Shown in pieces: positions 1-14,800 of a DNA stretch of 64,000 bases. Each line of letters begins with the position of its first letter. Position 1 is the first letter of the stretch. The position numbers and the translations under genes were made by a program. Source of the DNA: Lumbricus rubellus (lineage: Eukaryota > Annelida > Clitellata > Crassiclitellata > Lumbricidae); NCBI GenBank assembly GCA_945859605.1, contig OX243827.1, positions 2,839,067 through 2,903,066 of the forward strand, read 5' to 3'. The notes below the pieces were generated by a model that searched no databases, had not been told where the DNA came from, and saw nothing but the letters and a program-made list of their open reading frames with translations.

Positions 1-322
1 AAATTGTTGGCTCGCACTACTGCACATAGCCTTTTATGTTAGGAACACAGGGAAACAACACGACTATGGTTCTCACACCACCAAGTTCCCAGACTTTCCT
101 CCCAGGATTTACGGCCCTGACTATAAGTAGTTGTTCATCGTTAAAAGGGTTAAACCAGTGAGATACAATAAAAATAATTTAATCCCTCATGGCCCCATCA
201 ACATCATCACTCAGTTTACTTTCATCACTTGGTTCCTCCACTAACTAACAAATCTCTGAAGAGTGAAGATTCAAAAAGAAACATTTTGGTCTATGATCTA
301 GAAGCTCAAATGCAAGACGTAC

Positions 323-423
323 CTGTCTCGTACGAAGCTGTCAATGATGTCACGGGCGTGGACATCAATGATGAGGACAGTGTTGAACTTAGTTCGGTCA
401 TTTCTTGACAGTGGAGAACGAAT
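323..423 (-). CDS. DNAH10: DNAH10 coding exon 29 (last in window, end of linker)
   Basis: Residues 1930-1962: PLSRNDRTKFNTVLIIDVHA then RDIIDSFVRDR. This block lies at the C-terminal end of the linker in all axonemal dynein heavy chains, a short way before the AAA1 P-loop. The exon ends in phase 2 at a good donor (CAG|GTACGT). Bases 1-322 are intron and nothing coding was seen in them. Confidence 0.93.
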
Positions 424-3400
424 CTGTTGGAAAAAATCGAAAAGAATCAGTAAATCGTGTAAAAGATAACTTAATACATTCAGGTGAAAAGAGACGAATA
501 GCATAAGCAATTACAGTTTCAACAAGCTTGGCAGGAGTCAACATATTAGATTGAAACATTGTCTTGCACATTGATTCCTAATTTAATCCTGTCTATTCTA
601 ATAAAATGACGTCAATTACTGTCAACAAAATGCACATTATGTGATTGATGACCAATTCATGTGAAACATTCTCTTACAAGTGTTCCAAAATGAATAAATG
701 AATAAAGATATTGACCTGAACAACAAGGTCATCGATCTGTCTGTGTTGTTTCTTCGCGTATTCCTTCATCGCTTGCTTCTGACCGGCCTTCACCTTCGTA
801 AAGACGTCCTCCACTTCCCATGTCCACCAGACTTGATTGCCAGCCAGACACACCATGCCTTGGTACTGCATCATCCACTGCAGTCTACATGCAGTAGTCA
901 ACAACAAGAACACAACTTCAATCTAATCTCAATCAATCAATCAATCAATTAATCAATTAATCAATATACTTTATTGGTCACCACAAAACATACCATCAGT
1001 TCACGCTGCCATCCTCTCTGGTACTCTTTCGTCATCTTTCTCTCGTCTTAAAACCTGCCTTTTCTCTTGGAGTTGCACGCACTGGGAGCGCTTCTGAAAG
1101 GTTTTTGCTGCGAGAAGCGCTTTTTCAGTTGTCAGATACAATACAATACATATAAGCAAGCAAATTCAGACACTCATGATGGTCATGTTTATTGTAATAT
1201 TGTATGATATTGATTTGCAATGCACAGCATTGTATTCTCTTACTACTACGTGACTTTAAAAAGTAAGTAGCACTTGGTCAAAGCAAGCACCATGCATTTG
1301 ATGGCATATCTGATTCATTAATTGTAGCAAGTTGTAATGACCTGGTGAGTCCACTGGAGCAATAGAAGAAGACGGCTTCTTTCGTGATCAGTCGATTTGT
1401 TTTTCTCATTTCGTTGAGAACATTCGTCATCCAATCTTCGACTCTTCCGTCTGCTGTCACTGGACTTCGATATTCCATCACCTCTCCTTCGCCGGAGATC
1501 ATCGCCATGGCGATCATTTCGCCATTCTGACCTTTCGCGAACCTCAGCGAAGAAATGTTGTCAAACATCTGTCAAACAAAACATTTATTTGTTTGTTACA
1601 CAAGTTTAACGACATCTTCTGGCTTCTGCAATATTATGGCCGTTGACATCATTAAAAATAAAATAAATAAATAAATAATATAAGTTTGCGGGGTGCGGTG
1701 ATGTAGTGGTGGGGGATGGGTTCGGTGCCTTAGAGCCGGAGGGTTGCAGGTTCGAATCCACCTCAAACCACCACGTAAAGACCTTGAGCAAGTCCTTCAT
1801 TTGCAATCGCTCGTGCACTCCAATGCAGTGCCCGCGCTGTAGTCGGGAGCGTCTCTGAGTAGCGAGATGGAAAGGGGGCACTATATGGCAAATGCAAGAA
1901 ATAACAAAGTTTATCAGTTCATTTTAGAAGCACTTTACAAAACAATACAATACAATACAATACAATACAATATTGTAGGGAACGGTGTTGTAGTGGTGGC
2001 GTTGTTGCCTTGGAGCCGGAAGGTTCGAGGTTCGAATCCACCTCGCCGCGTAAGGACCTTGGGCTAGTCCTTCACTCACAATTGCTCAGCGCTTCAGCGT
2101 GAAACTCCGATGCAGTGTCTGCTCTGCATTCGGGAGCGCCTCTGAGTAGAAAGAGCTTAAAAGGGCGCCATAAAAAGTGCGCATACAAACATGCAAACAA
2201 ACAAACATATAAAGAAAGACAAAATGACCAGTAAGCAGACATGAATGCAGTAGAGAAAGTGGGGGACAGCATACCTTGATTATATGTTCCGTTATTATTA
2301 TAATAATTATTATCAAAATTATAATTATTATTATTATTACCTTGATCATATGTTCCTGAACGCATTCAGGGTCACTGCTGCCAAGAATGCTGAGCAGTTC
2401 ATCGTCCGAAATGAAGAAGAATCGCGAGAAAGCGTTTCGTTTCGAGTCGAGATAATCGTTGAGTGACTTCTGACATTTCTCGAGACCAAGTGACAGACCC
2501 TGAAGATCGGTGAGACGGTTTTGCTGATGACAAGCCGTCTTTATGTTCGGCTGCTTAAACGTCTCGTTCATTATCTGACGACCAAAGAAAATAATATACG
2601 CATCAGCAGTTGACGAAAAAATCAGCAACTGTTGGAAGGATATCCAAACGGAATATGATACTTATTCGTAATTGTAACCCCAATTGTAATCATAAATTTA
2701 TTTAGCACCATTTCAAGAAAACAAATCAGAGGTATTCACAAAAACATCGATTGTTGATTTTAAACACGTGATAGACCAGGATATAAAAAATCTGATAACA
2801 GCAGACAAAAAACATCCGTCTTAATATTCAAATTGCATTCTTGTCTTCGCTCACCCTCTTAAACGTTTTGTCGATCTGATCGAAATGTTTTGCTTCCTCT
2901 GGCAGCTGAGCTCGAATGTCTCCACCAACAAATATCCCCTCCAGATACATCCACTTCCTCTGAACTACAAGCCACACCTACAACCACATACACATTCATC
3001 TACACAATGTGCATGGAAGAACATTTCAGCAGTACCATGACTACATGAAATAAGCCATACAACAGTACTGACAAGCAACACAAGTTGCCAGACAAGTCAT
3101 CATATGATCTGCTTTATTATTATTATAATTATCACTATTTTAATGATAAATAAATTTATAACACACAAAAGGAAAAGGGAGCCAATGCAAGACATCCTGG
3201 TTCAAATCAAGAAATTAAAAACTCAATCTACTTTTATAAAACAGTTAAAGCTGAACCTGCTTTCGAGCTGTTTGCATTTATGCTCATGCTACTTTGACAA
3301 TAGTTGTATGTGTGTAAAGCATCCTAGAAGTAGCTTGCTACCGACGATGCTATATAAATTATCTTGATTACATTACAATAATATTACAATCTGCATACAA

Positions 3401-5040
3401 TACGAGACATGACCAAATTTGGGAAATGACCAATAAATGGTCTTAATAAACAAACAAATGAGTTGATGAATGACGAGATTTTAAGATGAATTAATTACTA
3501 ACATCCAAGACTTCGCTGATGAGTGACAAGCTCTTCTCCCAATTCTGAACGGAGTTAAGAAACGGTCCAATGAATCGTGACGCTGACATGCCTTGGATCT
3601 GCATCGCATTGTCATCAAGCGTCTGCATGACGTCATCAAGTGAACCGAGGATGTATCCACGCTCCGTCGTTCCCTTCATGTATTTCTGAACGCTGAACTT
3701 CAGCGCAGACCACGTCTCCTCAACTTCTTTTACACCCTACAACAGAGACATTGATGCATGTATCATAAATTATGTATTTATGGGTATTTCTTCTTGCGTA
3801 TTTATTATTGGGTATTTCATCTTGGGTGTTTTCATGGGTATCTATTCTTGGGTATTTCTTCTTGGATATTTATTCCTGGGTAATTATTCTTTGGTATTTC
3901 TTCATCACCCTAAACCTAACGCTAACGTTATAGAGATATTGTTGTTTTGTGTTGTTACCTTTTCGATGGCCAATTCCTTGATGGCGCAGTTGACGATCTC
4001 GGCGATCTTATCCTGAAAACGATGAAGTTCCATAGCAAAGATGTTCTGCAGCGTACACGTATCTGGATTCATCTCAAACTTCTGTCCTGTCTTATCCATC
4101 AACTCCTTCCAATGCCTACACAACACACGCACACACCCACACACATGTATGCTTATGCATACTCTGACTAAGTTTCATAATTGTTTGGAATTTAAGTTAA
4201 ATAAAACAAATTAAAGACAAGAGCTGGAAGGACACTATCAAGGACGACATGAGATGTCTGGAGATGTCATGGGAGGAAGCTGACGAACTGGCGATGGACA
4301 GGGACGAGTGGAGGAGATGCGTTGCCCGATGTGCAGACCTGCACGGGAAGGACTAAGTACTAAGTAAAGACAAGAGAAGAGGAATGAACAAACTTAATTG
4401 TAATCTGAAAAATTCTAAAGCGCTAATCGAAAGCCAAGTGTGGGGCTCCAACTTATTCACGAGCGCTGCATCAAGTCAAAAGGGTTGTCCGTAAAAGTAG
4501 TCCAAAGGTGGTCCAGGTCGAGTTACCATAGGGTCAGAGGGGTGGCACAGCTACTGAGGTGGGTGTCGGGAATTGGAGGATGACTTAGAGCAGAAAAAAA
4601 GAAAGGTGCATGAAAGATTGACTAAATTAATTTAATATATACACAAATAATATCACAAAGATTTAATTATCGATGCTAATATGCATAAAGAGATCATTGT
4701 TGATTGTGTCGATATATTTGCCTATGTTGGCCCATCTTGCTGAAACCGTCTTCCGCACAAGCTGCATCTTGAGCTTCTCAGTCTCTCTCTCTCTCCATCT
4801 GTTTAGGAAACGCCTGAAGACCATACTATTTGTTAGGGAAAGTGCTAACTAGGGTCGGGAGCGCTACTGAATCTGCGAGCGGCGCTATATAAATGTTCAA
4901 TTACAATTACAATTACAATTTGACTATGCGACACCTCCCAAACTCTTCTCAATTTCACAAACTGTTGAAGACTGTTTTTTTCGCTTGATCTCGGCCGGGA
5001 GCGCCTCTGAGTAGATACCTTGAAGGGGTGCTATATAAAT

Positions 5041-5075
<35 letters not shown>

Positions 5076-8000
5076 TGCCAACCTGTCCCGCAGCGCTTCA
5101 TGCTTGAGATCAACGAATAGCGGAAGTGAATCCCTGAATTCTTTCATCTTCTCCTCCAATTCTTTTCCAACCGTTAGATTCTTCACTTCCTTCGGTAGCT
5201 TCCGTAGCGCCTTCAGGAATCCTTCAATGCCGTCCTGCAGGACATTGACGTTCAGGTTTGCCCACAGGTTCTCTGCCCACTGCTCCCTCGCTTTCTGCAT
5301 TAACATTAAACCAATTCATTTATAAACGTTGGAACAAATCACATTGCAGTGCAGACAGGATCATAAGTATTGTATTGCATTGTATAATAACCATTTATGA
5401 ATTGCTTCCCTCAGCAAAAGCCTTTAAGAATCCTGATTCACACAATTCAAAAACTCACACAAAGCTCACTCAATTAACCCTTTCATCCCATTGCGATTGA
5501 CCTGAGAAAAGAACCAGGATTTGAGGCGAGAGAATGAAGAAGAAAGACTACCAGATAGAAAGGTGGAGTGAACTGATGGTGGAAGGCATGTATATACGAC
5601 GTGTATGATGGCGCCGTAACAAAAATGTGCAGGACAAATCACCCCAAGAAATTTAAGCAGCAGCCATGTAAGGTATCCATCGCCATTGGCCAAATGGAAG
5701 GTTGAGTGGACCCTTTGGGATGGTAGCGGGAAGCAATCCCACATCCATGCGCTCTTCGCTCTGCATGCCAGAGTGCAACCATTAATATAAACAGTTAAAC
5801 ACCCTCATCTCCCCTCGGCTAAATCCATCTTTTGCTGGACAATGCAAAAAATAATAATAGTTGAAAAAGAAATCAAATGAAAGTCTACCTTTTGTTCTTC
5901 GTAGATGGCAAAGATCTGCTCAATTCCCTTCAATTCCTTCTGCACTTGTTGAAGTTCGTGGTAAGTCGTGATCGGCAAATCGAAAAGTTTCTCAGCGTTT
6001 GCCAATTCCTGTCTCTCCGCTTCGATTTTGTCCATCTCTAACTTATACATCCTCAGCATCTCGACTCCTAAACAAAAGAAAATAACAATTGCTCATCTCT
6101 ACTCCTAAACAAAAGAAAAGAGCAATTGCTCATCTCTACTCCTAAACAAAAGAAAAGAACAATTGCTCATCTCTACTCCTAAACAAAAGACAAGAACAAT
6201 TGCTCATCTCGACTCCTAAACAAAAGAAAAGAACAATTGCTCATCTCGACTCCTAAACAAAAGAAAATTACAATTGTTCATCTTGACTCCTAAACAAAAG
6301 AAAGGAACAATTGCTCATCTCGACTCCTAAACAAAAGAAAAGAACAATTGCTCATCTCTACTCCTAAACAAAAGAAAAGAACAATTGCTCATCTCTACTC
6401 CTAAACAAAAGAAAAGAACAATTGCTCATCTCTACTCCTAAACAAAAGAAAAGAACAATTGCTCATCTCTACTCCTAAACAAAAGAAAAGAGCAATTGCT
6501 CATCTCTACTCCTAAACAAAAGAAAAGAACAATTGATCATCTCTATTCCTAAACAAAAGACAAGAACAATTGCTCATCTCTACTCCTAAACAAAAGAAAA
6601 GAACAATTGCTCATCTCGACTCCTAAACAAAAGAAAATTACAATTGTTCATCTTGACTCCTAAACAAAAGAAAGGAACAATTGCTCATCTTGACTCCTAA
6701 ACAAAAGAAAAGAACAATTGCTCATCTCTACTCCTAAACAAAAGAAAAGAACAATTGCTCATCTCTACTCCTAAACAAAAGAAAAGAACAATTGCTCATC
6801 TCTACTCCTAAACAAAAGAAAAGAACAATTGCTCATCTCTACTCCTAAACAAAAGAAAAGAGCAATTGCTCATCTCTACTCCTAAACAAAAGAAAAGAAC
6901 AATTGCTCATCTCTACTCCTAAACAAAAGAAAAGAGCAATTGCTCATCTCTACTCCTAAACAAAAGAAAAGAACAATTGCTCATCTCTACTCCTAAACAA
7001 AAGAAAAGAGCAATTGCTCATCTCTACTCCTAAACAAAAGAAAAGAACAATTGCTCATCTCTACTCCTAAACAAAAGAAAAGAGCAATTGCTCATCTCTA
7101 CTCCTAAACAAAAGTAAAGAACAATGGCTCATCTCGACTCCTAAACAAAAGAAAAGAACAATTGCTCATCAAGTCCAGTAATAAACCTTGATGCTGAAAA
7201 CATTGGACTAAATTTAGAAGCACGCACAGTGGTATAGCACCAACAGGTAACATGAGGTTTGTTAAAAGTAAGGTCACTTACAATTAAAGTATATAGACAA
7301 TGTAGGTAAGTTAAACATAAAATAAAGGCCCTAATGAGTAAGTCAGTGCTGCGGTATTGTAAATTAATGGTCAAGTAGCATATGAAAGTAATATGAAGGT
7401 ATGTATGAAAACTGAAGGTAAGCAAAGAAATCACGATCTTCTGTCCAAAGGTTTCTTAGAACAATTTGGCTCAGAAATGATTATCCAGCATCATAATAGA
7501 AGATTCAAGTTTGGCTTAGTCAGGTAACCATCTTTTTCATTACACTCTAATCTTTTAACTTTAATCGTAGATCAAAACAAGAGGATTGATGAGGATATGT
7601 AATCTTGACAGCAAAGACGGAAAACAGGAGAAGACAGAAGACCCTTTCTGACCTTTCTCAAGGTCATCCTCAATCGAACCGGGTCCCTCTTCTCGGAATC
7701 GTTCCTTGAACTCGTGAATCTTGACGGCAAAGTCACGGATCTGAGAAAGCGTCAACTGAAATCAACAACAAACAAGTCGTAGAATATATATCTCTAAATA
7801 CATTTAATTATTATTTAATTATTATTATCTTCAACTGAAATCAACAACAAACGAGTCGTAGAATATCTCTCTAAATGCATTTAATTATTATTTTATTATT
7901 TTTATCTTCACTTAATCTTAGAATTTCAAACTAATATAATTATAATCAAGTCCATGCAATGCAAACTCAACATGTATTTCTTACCATTTCTCGTCATCTC

Positions 8001-11000
8001 ACTCTTCTCTAACATTTTAATTAATCTTCACAAGCATTCATGAGTTAAATATATTAGATCTGCACTTTACAACAACAATGCCTATAATAATGCGAGGTAT
8101 GTACCACAAAAAGAGTAAAAATTATGTTTTCAATCAGTATTTAAAATCTACCTTCGTGTATAAACAGTAGTTCTATAGTTCTATACTGCATATAACATTT
8201 TACATAGGCCGGTGGCTGTAGAGAAAAACTATCAGCACCAACATTCGAACCCTGACAAGAACAACCTGAGTAATCCCAATTTCTTCTTTACATTTTATTT
8301 TATCATAACTGATCTTTCACATTATTATTTCTCACGCCATTTCTTTCTTCAACTAAAAATTTGTCTCTGGCTATAGAAGAGAAGAGTAAATAAACCTGAG
8401 TGAATTTTCTTTTGACAACGATCAATGAAGCGTCCGTATTCTTCGACTTGAGTACAAGTTCCTCCCATCTCGCAGGAAGGAAGACTCCTTCAACCATTTC
8501 ATCTGGATGGAGCTAAAACACACGACTCAACACTTGCTCACTTGTTCAGACACATCGCATTATTATTATTATTATTATTATTTCATTCATTCATTCCGAG
8601 TATTTATATAGCGCCTCTTCAAGAAAACTACTCAGAGGCGCTCTCTGCGCTAACTAGCCAAAATGATGTTAAGTGTCATAACAACAAGAAAATTTCATCA
8701 ATTAGCAAAATAAGTCACAGTGAGCAGGAAACAGTCATCAGTGGCGATCCCTCGCAAACACGTAGAATCATCCAACGGAATCCCGTCGACATTATTATTA
8801 AATCAGTTTAGAAAACTTTTTTGCTCATCTTAAAGACACATTTCTTCAGTTATTCCAAGTAAGCATGACATGGTGAGACGCCCTTGTGTGTTACTTACAC
8901 GGTGCTACATAAATGCTCTTCTACACACATACCAACACATGAAAAGAGATGATGCTGCAAAAAAATTCAATATTTACAACAACACACAGTAGTCTTACAC
9001 AATGCTTCATACAATATGGCATGCTTTAAAGTAAATGGCTTTGAGGAAATATACCACATTAAGTGGTGGGATGTTAGCCTAACGTCTACCATAATCGTAT
9101 CATGTTTATTTTTTGTTGTTTTGGTTGAGGAAAAAATAAATAAATAAATAAAATGAAAAATTCATTGTGTTTATTTGTCTAACTTTGGATCTGAACCTGG
9201 ATCCAAACCCGACACCGGTGCCACACTAATTTCATTTCCAATCACATGCATGCAATTAAACTGGTTCCTGCATCAAGATGTAGGAATCAGTTTAATCGCA
9301 TGCATTTGATTCGGGAAAATCCCAAAGACTACGAATAGACGATGACTCACGAGAAGATTATAAGCAGACAAGATTCGATATCGCTCTTGTACGTCGCGAA
9401 TGCTCGTCTCCACTTCGAGCGAAATGTTCTTTATGTTGGAAATCGTGCGTAGAACAAACTTCAGATCATCGAGACTGTCCGGTCTTTTGTCGAGATCATC
9501 ACTCTTCGTCTGGACAAAAGAATTCAAGAAAAATCGTCTCTTAACCCTTTGAATCCGGAGCTCCCGTAACTCTATGGATAACGGGCCACTTTAGTTCAAA
9601 GGATTAAAAGTCACATTCTTTATTTATTTTGTTTTATCTATTTCTCCTCTTCAAGCTAACTACTCAGAGGCGCTCCCAACTGCAGCCCGGACACTGCATC
9701 GGAGTTTAACGTCAAAGTGCTGAGCAATTGTGAGTGAAGGACTTGCCCAAGGTCCATACGCTGTGACTTGAGGTGGATTCGAACCTCGAACCTTCCGGCT
9801 TCAAGGCGACAACGCCACCACTACACCACCGCGCCCCATATGGACGATACAAGTCCCTTTCGCTAGTCCAGTTTGAAAAACAGTATAGGCCATCCTACAC
9901 ATGGAGTCACTAAAAAGTATAAGACAACAAGATACAACAAGATATACAGTGTGACTTTATACACATATGCACTAATCGATCCACTCATGATTCTTAATCT
10001 AAATGTAGAAGTTCCTTTCTATCGCCCTTCCGAATAAATCGTTTAAAAACATGACCTGCTTGTGTAAAGTTCTCACCTGGAGTTGTTCACGGATCGCAGT
10101 GAGTGCCTGTGTGGCAGACTCTTGGAGGACTTTTCCGTATGCGTGAAGCCAGAGTCTCGAGTGTTGTTTGATGGAGTCAGCGAGAGATCCCATGTGGAAG
10201 CGGATGAAGTCCTGGTCCTTGTACATCGTCATCGCGCTCACCTCGTTGATCGTCTTCGTGTAATATTGCAAGCGTTCGTCGAATTCGAGCAGAGACGGAT
10301 TCTTCTGGAACCATTTCTCTACCATCACATCCTGAAACATGTTAGATTTAGTTAATTATTATTATTATTATTTTTATTAAATGAATCTGTAATAATAATA
10401 ATAATAACGACAATTTATATGGCGCCATAACGCGATCATACCGCTACAAGGGCGCCTCACAAACGGCTATCTGCGGGATAAGCCTTAGCAAACAGATCAG
10501 TTTTAAGCTTTGATTTAAAAGATTCGACTGAGGCGGCCAATCTAATGTCCGGCGGAAGACTGTTCCAGCATCTGGGACCAGCAACCGAGAATGCGCGGTC
10601 GCCGAATCGTGTAATGCACTGAAATGTCAATCTGAGGCACAGATACTGTCGGATAGTCAGCCACCAGAGTAGGATTGTATTGTATTGTATATAAGCATTT
10701 ATAAAACACTTCTTACAGACTCTCAGCATGACAGCCCCGAGGAAATAAAAAAGACTTCATGTAGCGAAGGGCTGAAGATGACAACCCCAATAAGATCTTA
10801 CTATGGATAGTGAAGGGGGAGGTCATAAGATATCCATGTGCTTGAAAGTCAAAAAGAAGTTGTGAGTTTTGAGCCACATTTTAAGGAATCGAAGTAATAA
10901 AGTTTCAACTCTATAGAGTCATATGCAAAAATTGGGCTTTTGAGGCATCAGTAGAAATACAATCGAAGAAATATAAATTAAAGCAAAACTATAAAAATAA

Positions 11001-11761
11001 ATGTATAAGAATATTTTGAAACTGTGGTTCAGACGATATCTAAGTTAGAAATATCGTAGTAATAACAAAAAGGTCCCTGATGGATCCTGTATACCTCGGG
11101 GCAAAAAATTAAAATTATAAAAAGAAAAAAAAATTAAATTTAAATTTAAAAAAAATTGTAGAAACAAATTTCAAAACTGTAGCCTAGACAAAATTAAGTT
11201 TAAAAAATCGTAAAATTTTGTAACAAGAAATAATGTAGAAAATTGTTAGAAACTGCATTTTTTTTACACTTCTGCATCGACGTTGAAAGAGATAATTTCT
11301 CACCTTGTCGACTTTCCAGATGCCTCTGAACTTCTTCCAGCGCGTGAGATGATGCGTCATGTTCGTCAGAGTGTTCTTGATGTTCGACTGGATGACCTGA
11401 ACAAGACCAATGACCTCTGTGTTCGCCGATATATCGGAGAAGTAACTGAAGACGATCGGTTCGTCTTCCATTGGAATCTTCTGCGCAGGCGTCTCGAGAC
11501 ACGTTCCATTCATCCAACGCACAAACAACTTTGTTCTGCAAAACAAAGAAACGGTAGCGCAATGGATAACACGCTGGTGCAGAGTGCGAGAGGGAGTGAG
11601 TTCGAGCCCCCATTGGGCGGATTTTATTTGTAGGCTGCTATTAGCGCCATTGTAATTGCAAATCTGTCTGCTCAGTTGGTAGTTAAGTTTAATTAAGATT
11701 ACTGCATAACTTGTAAATGTAAAGCGCAGTGCGTCTTGCTTGTGATTCATTAAAGAAAAGA

Positions 11762-11816
<55 letters not shown>

Positions 11817-14800
11817 TAACACCATCTTTTATTTCCGTATCAAGCAGTGCGAACACCAACTGGCTGTCCCTGATAAACACTGAACCGCTGTCAAAACACT
11901 AGCATAGTGTGCAACAAATGTATATGCATTAATGAGTGTGTGATCAGTCGTCACAATTATTATGTTATTATTATTATTAATTGTAAAAATAAAATAATAT
12001 TATTATTAATTGTAAAAATAAAATAACAATGGGCTCCAAATAGCAAAATAACAAATTCAATCATTCATTCATCAGATGAATTTGCATAGCGCCTCTTCAA
12101 GGGGACGACTCAGAGGCGCTCCCAAACCCCAGCTTGGCCAAACGAAACTGTCTTAAGATGAAAGGAGAATGTCGTGAGGGCAACAGTCAACACTCAGTAG
12201 GTTAGAATCAATGCCCAGAGGGTTAGAATCAATTCTTAGTAGGTCAGATTTAGTACTGCGAAGATTGGATGGAATGGGTCTTGTGTCAAAAACTATGGGA
12301 ATTATGTACATTTCACTTCCAGGCCCGAAACCAAGCATCTAGCCTGCTTCCCCAAAGCTAAAAATTCCTAATGTTCCTTTTTCAGTAAGTGCCGTAAAAA
12401 ATGTGGTAATCTTAGTAACAACAATGTGGTAATCTCACCCTTCAACACAATCGCGAACGCACTGCAGAGTCATCTTGTAGATTTCGTTAGCGACTGGATG
12501 AAGAATGACGTCAGGAACAGCAAGCAACGTTTCCACTTGAAACAGTTGGATGTTCGTTGTCATTGCACCACCAAACGATTTCAAATTCTCCAAGATCAAC
12601 TGAGACAGAAATTCAATCGCAAATCAAATTCTTCGTTTACATACTGGTACTGGTCAGCAAAAAACTCCTAGATTTCATAAATCTCTGAATGCTAACCTTC
12701 CTAACCCCTTTGAAATTTAGCTTTCCTAAACACTTTGAACTTCCTAAACCCTATGAACTTTAACCATCCTAAACCCTCTGAATGTTAACCTTCCTAAACC
12801 CTTTAAACTTTAACCATCCTAAACCCTCTGAATGTTGTCCTTCCTAACCCCTTTGAAATTTATCCCACCTAAACCCTTTGAACTTCAACAATACACTCTG
12901 ATTTTTTTATTGCAAGTTCAGTTGCAGCAACCATCAATTGATGTTTGTGGAATTATGACTATGGCACTATTTAAATCATTAGCCTAGATTAGATAGAGTA
13001 AAAAATTAAGCTTCATGATGCTCATTTATATAGCTCCTCCTCTTCAAAACAACACCTCATCATCGGCTGTAATAGTAAATGCCAATTTATATAGCTCCTC
13101 ATCATCCATTGTATACAGACCGTGGTCAGTGATTGGTAGATCTTCTGTTCCCAGAATGCATAGTACTTGTGTAGTCGAGCTGAGCATCCAGTGTTCGTGT
13201 GGACGACAAGACCTTCAACTTTCGTGAGCAGAGGACCGATCGCTTGGTATTTACGCGCGAGAACCTCAAAGTCTTTCGCTCTCTCGCGCTCCACGAATGT
13301 GTAGAACTCCTGGAAATCAGGAATTTATAATCAACACTCACGATGTGAACATTCGAAAAACAGACGGTTATTTTTGTTAATTGTTGTGGTCACTTCCACC
13401 CCATCTCAGAAAGGCATCGACGAGTGGAGGACCAAATCTAAACTGCTGCAGTACGTTAAAAAGGTGAGTAGCAAATTTAGAAAAGGTAAGTAAAAATTAG
13501 AAAAGATAGAAATTAGAAAAAGGAAAGTAGTAATTTGGAAAATCGCTAAATTACCTTTTCTAAATTGCTGCTTACCTTTTACAAAATGTTGTTCTCACAT
13601 TATTCAATTTTTTTTCTTACCTATTCCAAACTGTTGCTGACCTTTTTCAAATAGAGGTGCATAGAGATGTCACATTCAGTTTTGCAGATACAAACATGTA
13701 CATAAGAATACATACAAACAGATAAAGATACATAGGCCTACAATGGAGAAACACTGACTGAAAATGTAAGTAGCAATTTGGAAACATACTTACTTACAGG
13801 CAAAGTTACATTAATTATGGAGAGCGCTGACTGACCTTGCAGCTGGACAGTTGTCCGAGTTTGTTGAGTGGACATCGTTTGAATAGATTTGATTTTTCAA
13901 TCATCACCAAACGTTGTTCAATGTCTTGCGCATTCTTCTGAATCTGGTTGACCATCGACTCAAACTTACTGATCGCCTACACAAGATAAACAGACGCAAA
14001 CTTTTCAATGCTAATTCATCGCTCGTTCTGTAAACTTCAAAATTCTTTGATTCTATTAAATATATGATCTGCAGTTTTAACCATCATACACCTGAATGTG
14101 GTGCCTAATGAGAGTTCTGTGCATTCCCTGTAGAGTTCAGATTGCCATCAACGGGAAAGGTAAATGCTTCAGCATCAGAGATGACTCATAAAACTCCCCA
14201 ACTAAAAATTCTGACTCATTGATGGGTTGGGAGTTGAAAGGATCGAACTATATATCCATATATCCATATAGCCACATATCTATTCAGAAAATGTTGAAAA
14301 CTTACAGCATCACATTTTGCGATGTAGTCGCTGATGCCAAGCGCGTTCCAGTTGAGTCGACGAGCGCCAGGATGAAGTACTCGCTTCAACTCCTTTAAGT
14401 GACTCTCCAGAAGCTCCACCTGGTGGCAGAAACACAAAACAACTCATCACTGATGAGCAACCATTGGTTTCATTCTATGTGTATGTGAGGGTCCACATGT
14501 GGAGACTTCTTCAACTGTTCAAGCTACTCTTGTAAAAAGTAAAACCGAACCATAACATTGAGGTTGATGAGGAGCACCCTCAAAAGTTTCAACGTGGTGC
14601 TATATAAATGCACTGTCCACATGCGTACGTCAGTTGATCATGTCATATCCGACATTTATTGCTTCCGTTCAAATGTGTAACATTGCACATGATTCTATTC
14701 ACAATTATCTCTAATCAAAACCCAGATGGACCTGACAGCTAAAGATACCGATTAGACAATGGCAAGAAAACATAAGAGAGGTTTAAAATGCTTCAGAAGA

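Noticed and set aside
6064..7165. CRISPR-like array of 37-bp repeats
   Set aside because: The units are contiguous with no unique spacers, and the locus is an animal intron. It is a minisatellite.
11548..11620. tRNA gene
   Set aside because: A- and B-box-like sequences are present, but they continue into a conserved SINE body and ATT tail and recur elsewhere as a repeat. No clean cloverleaf was apparent by eye.
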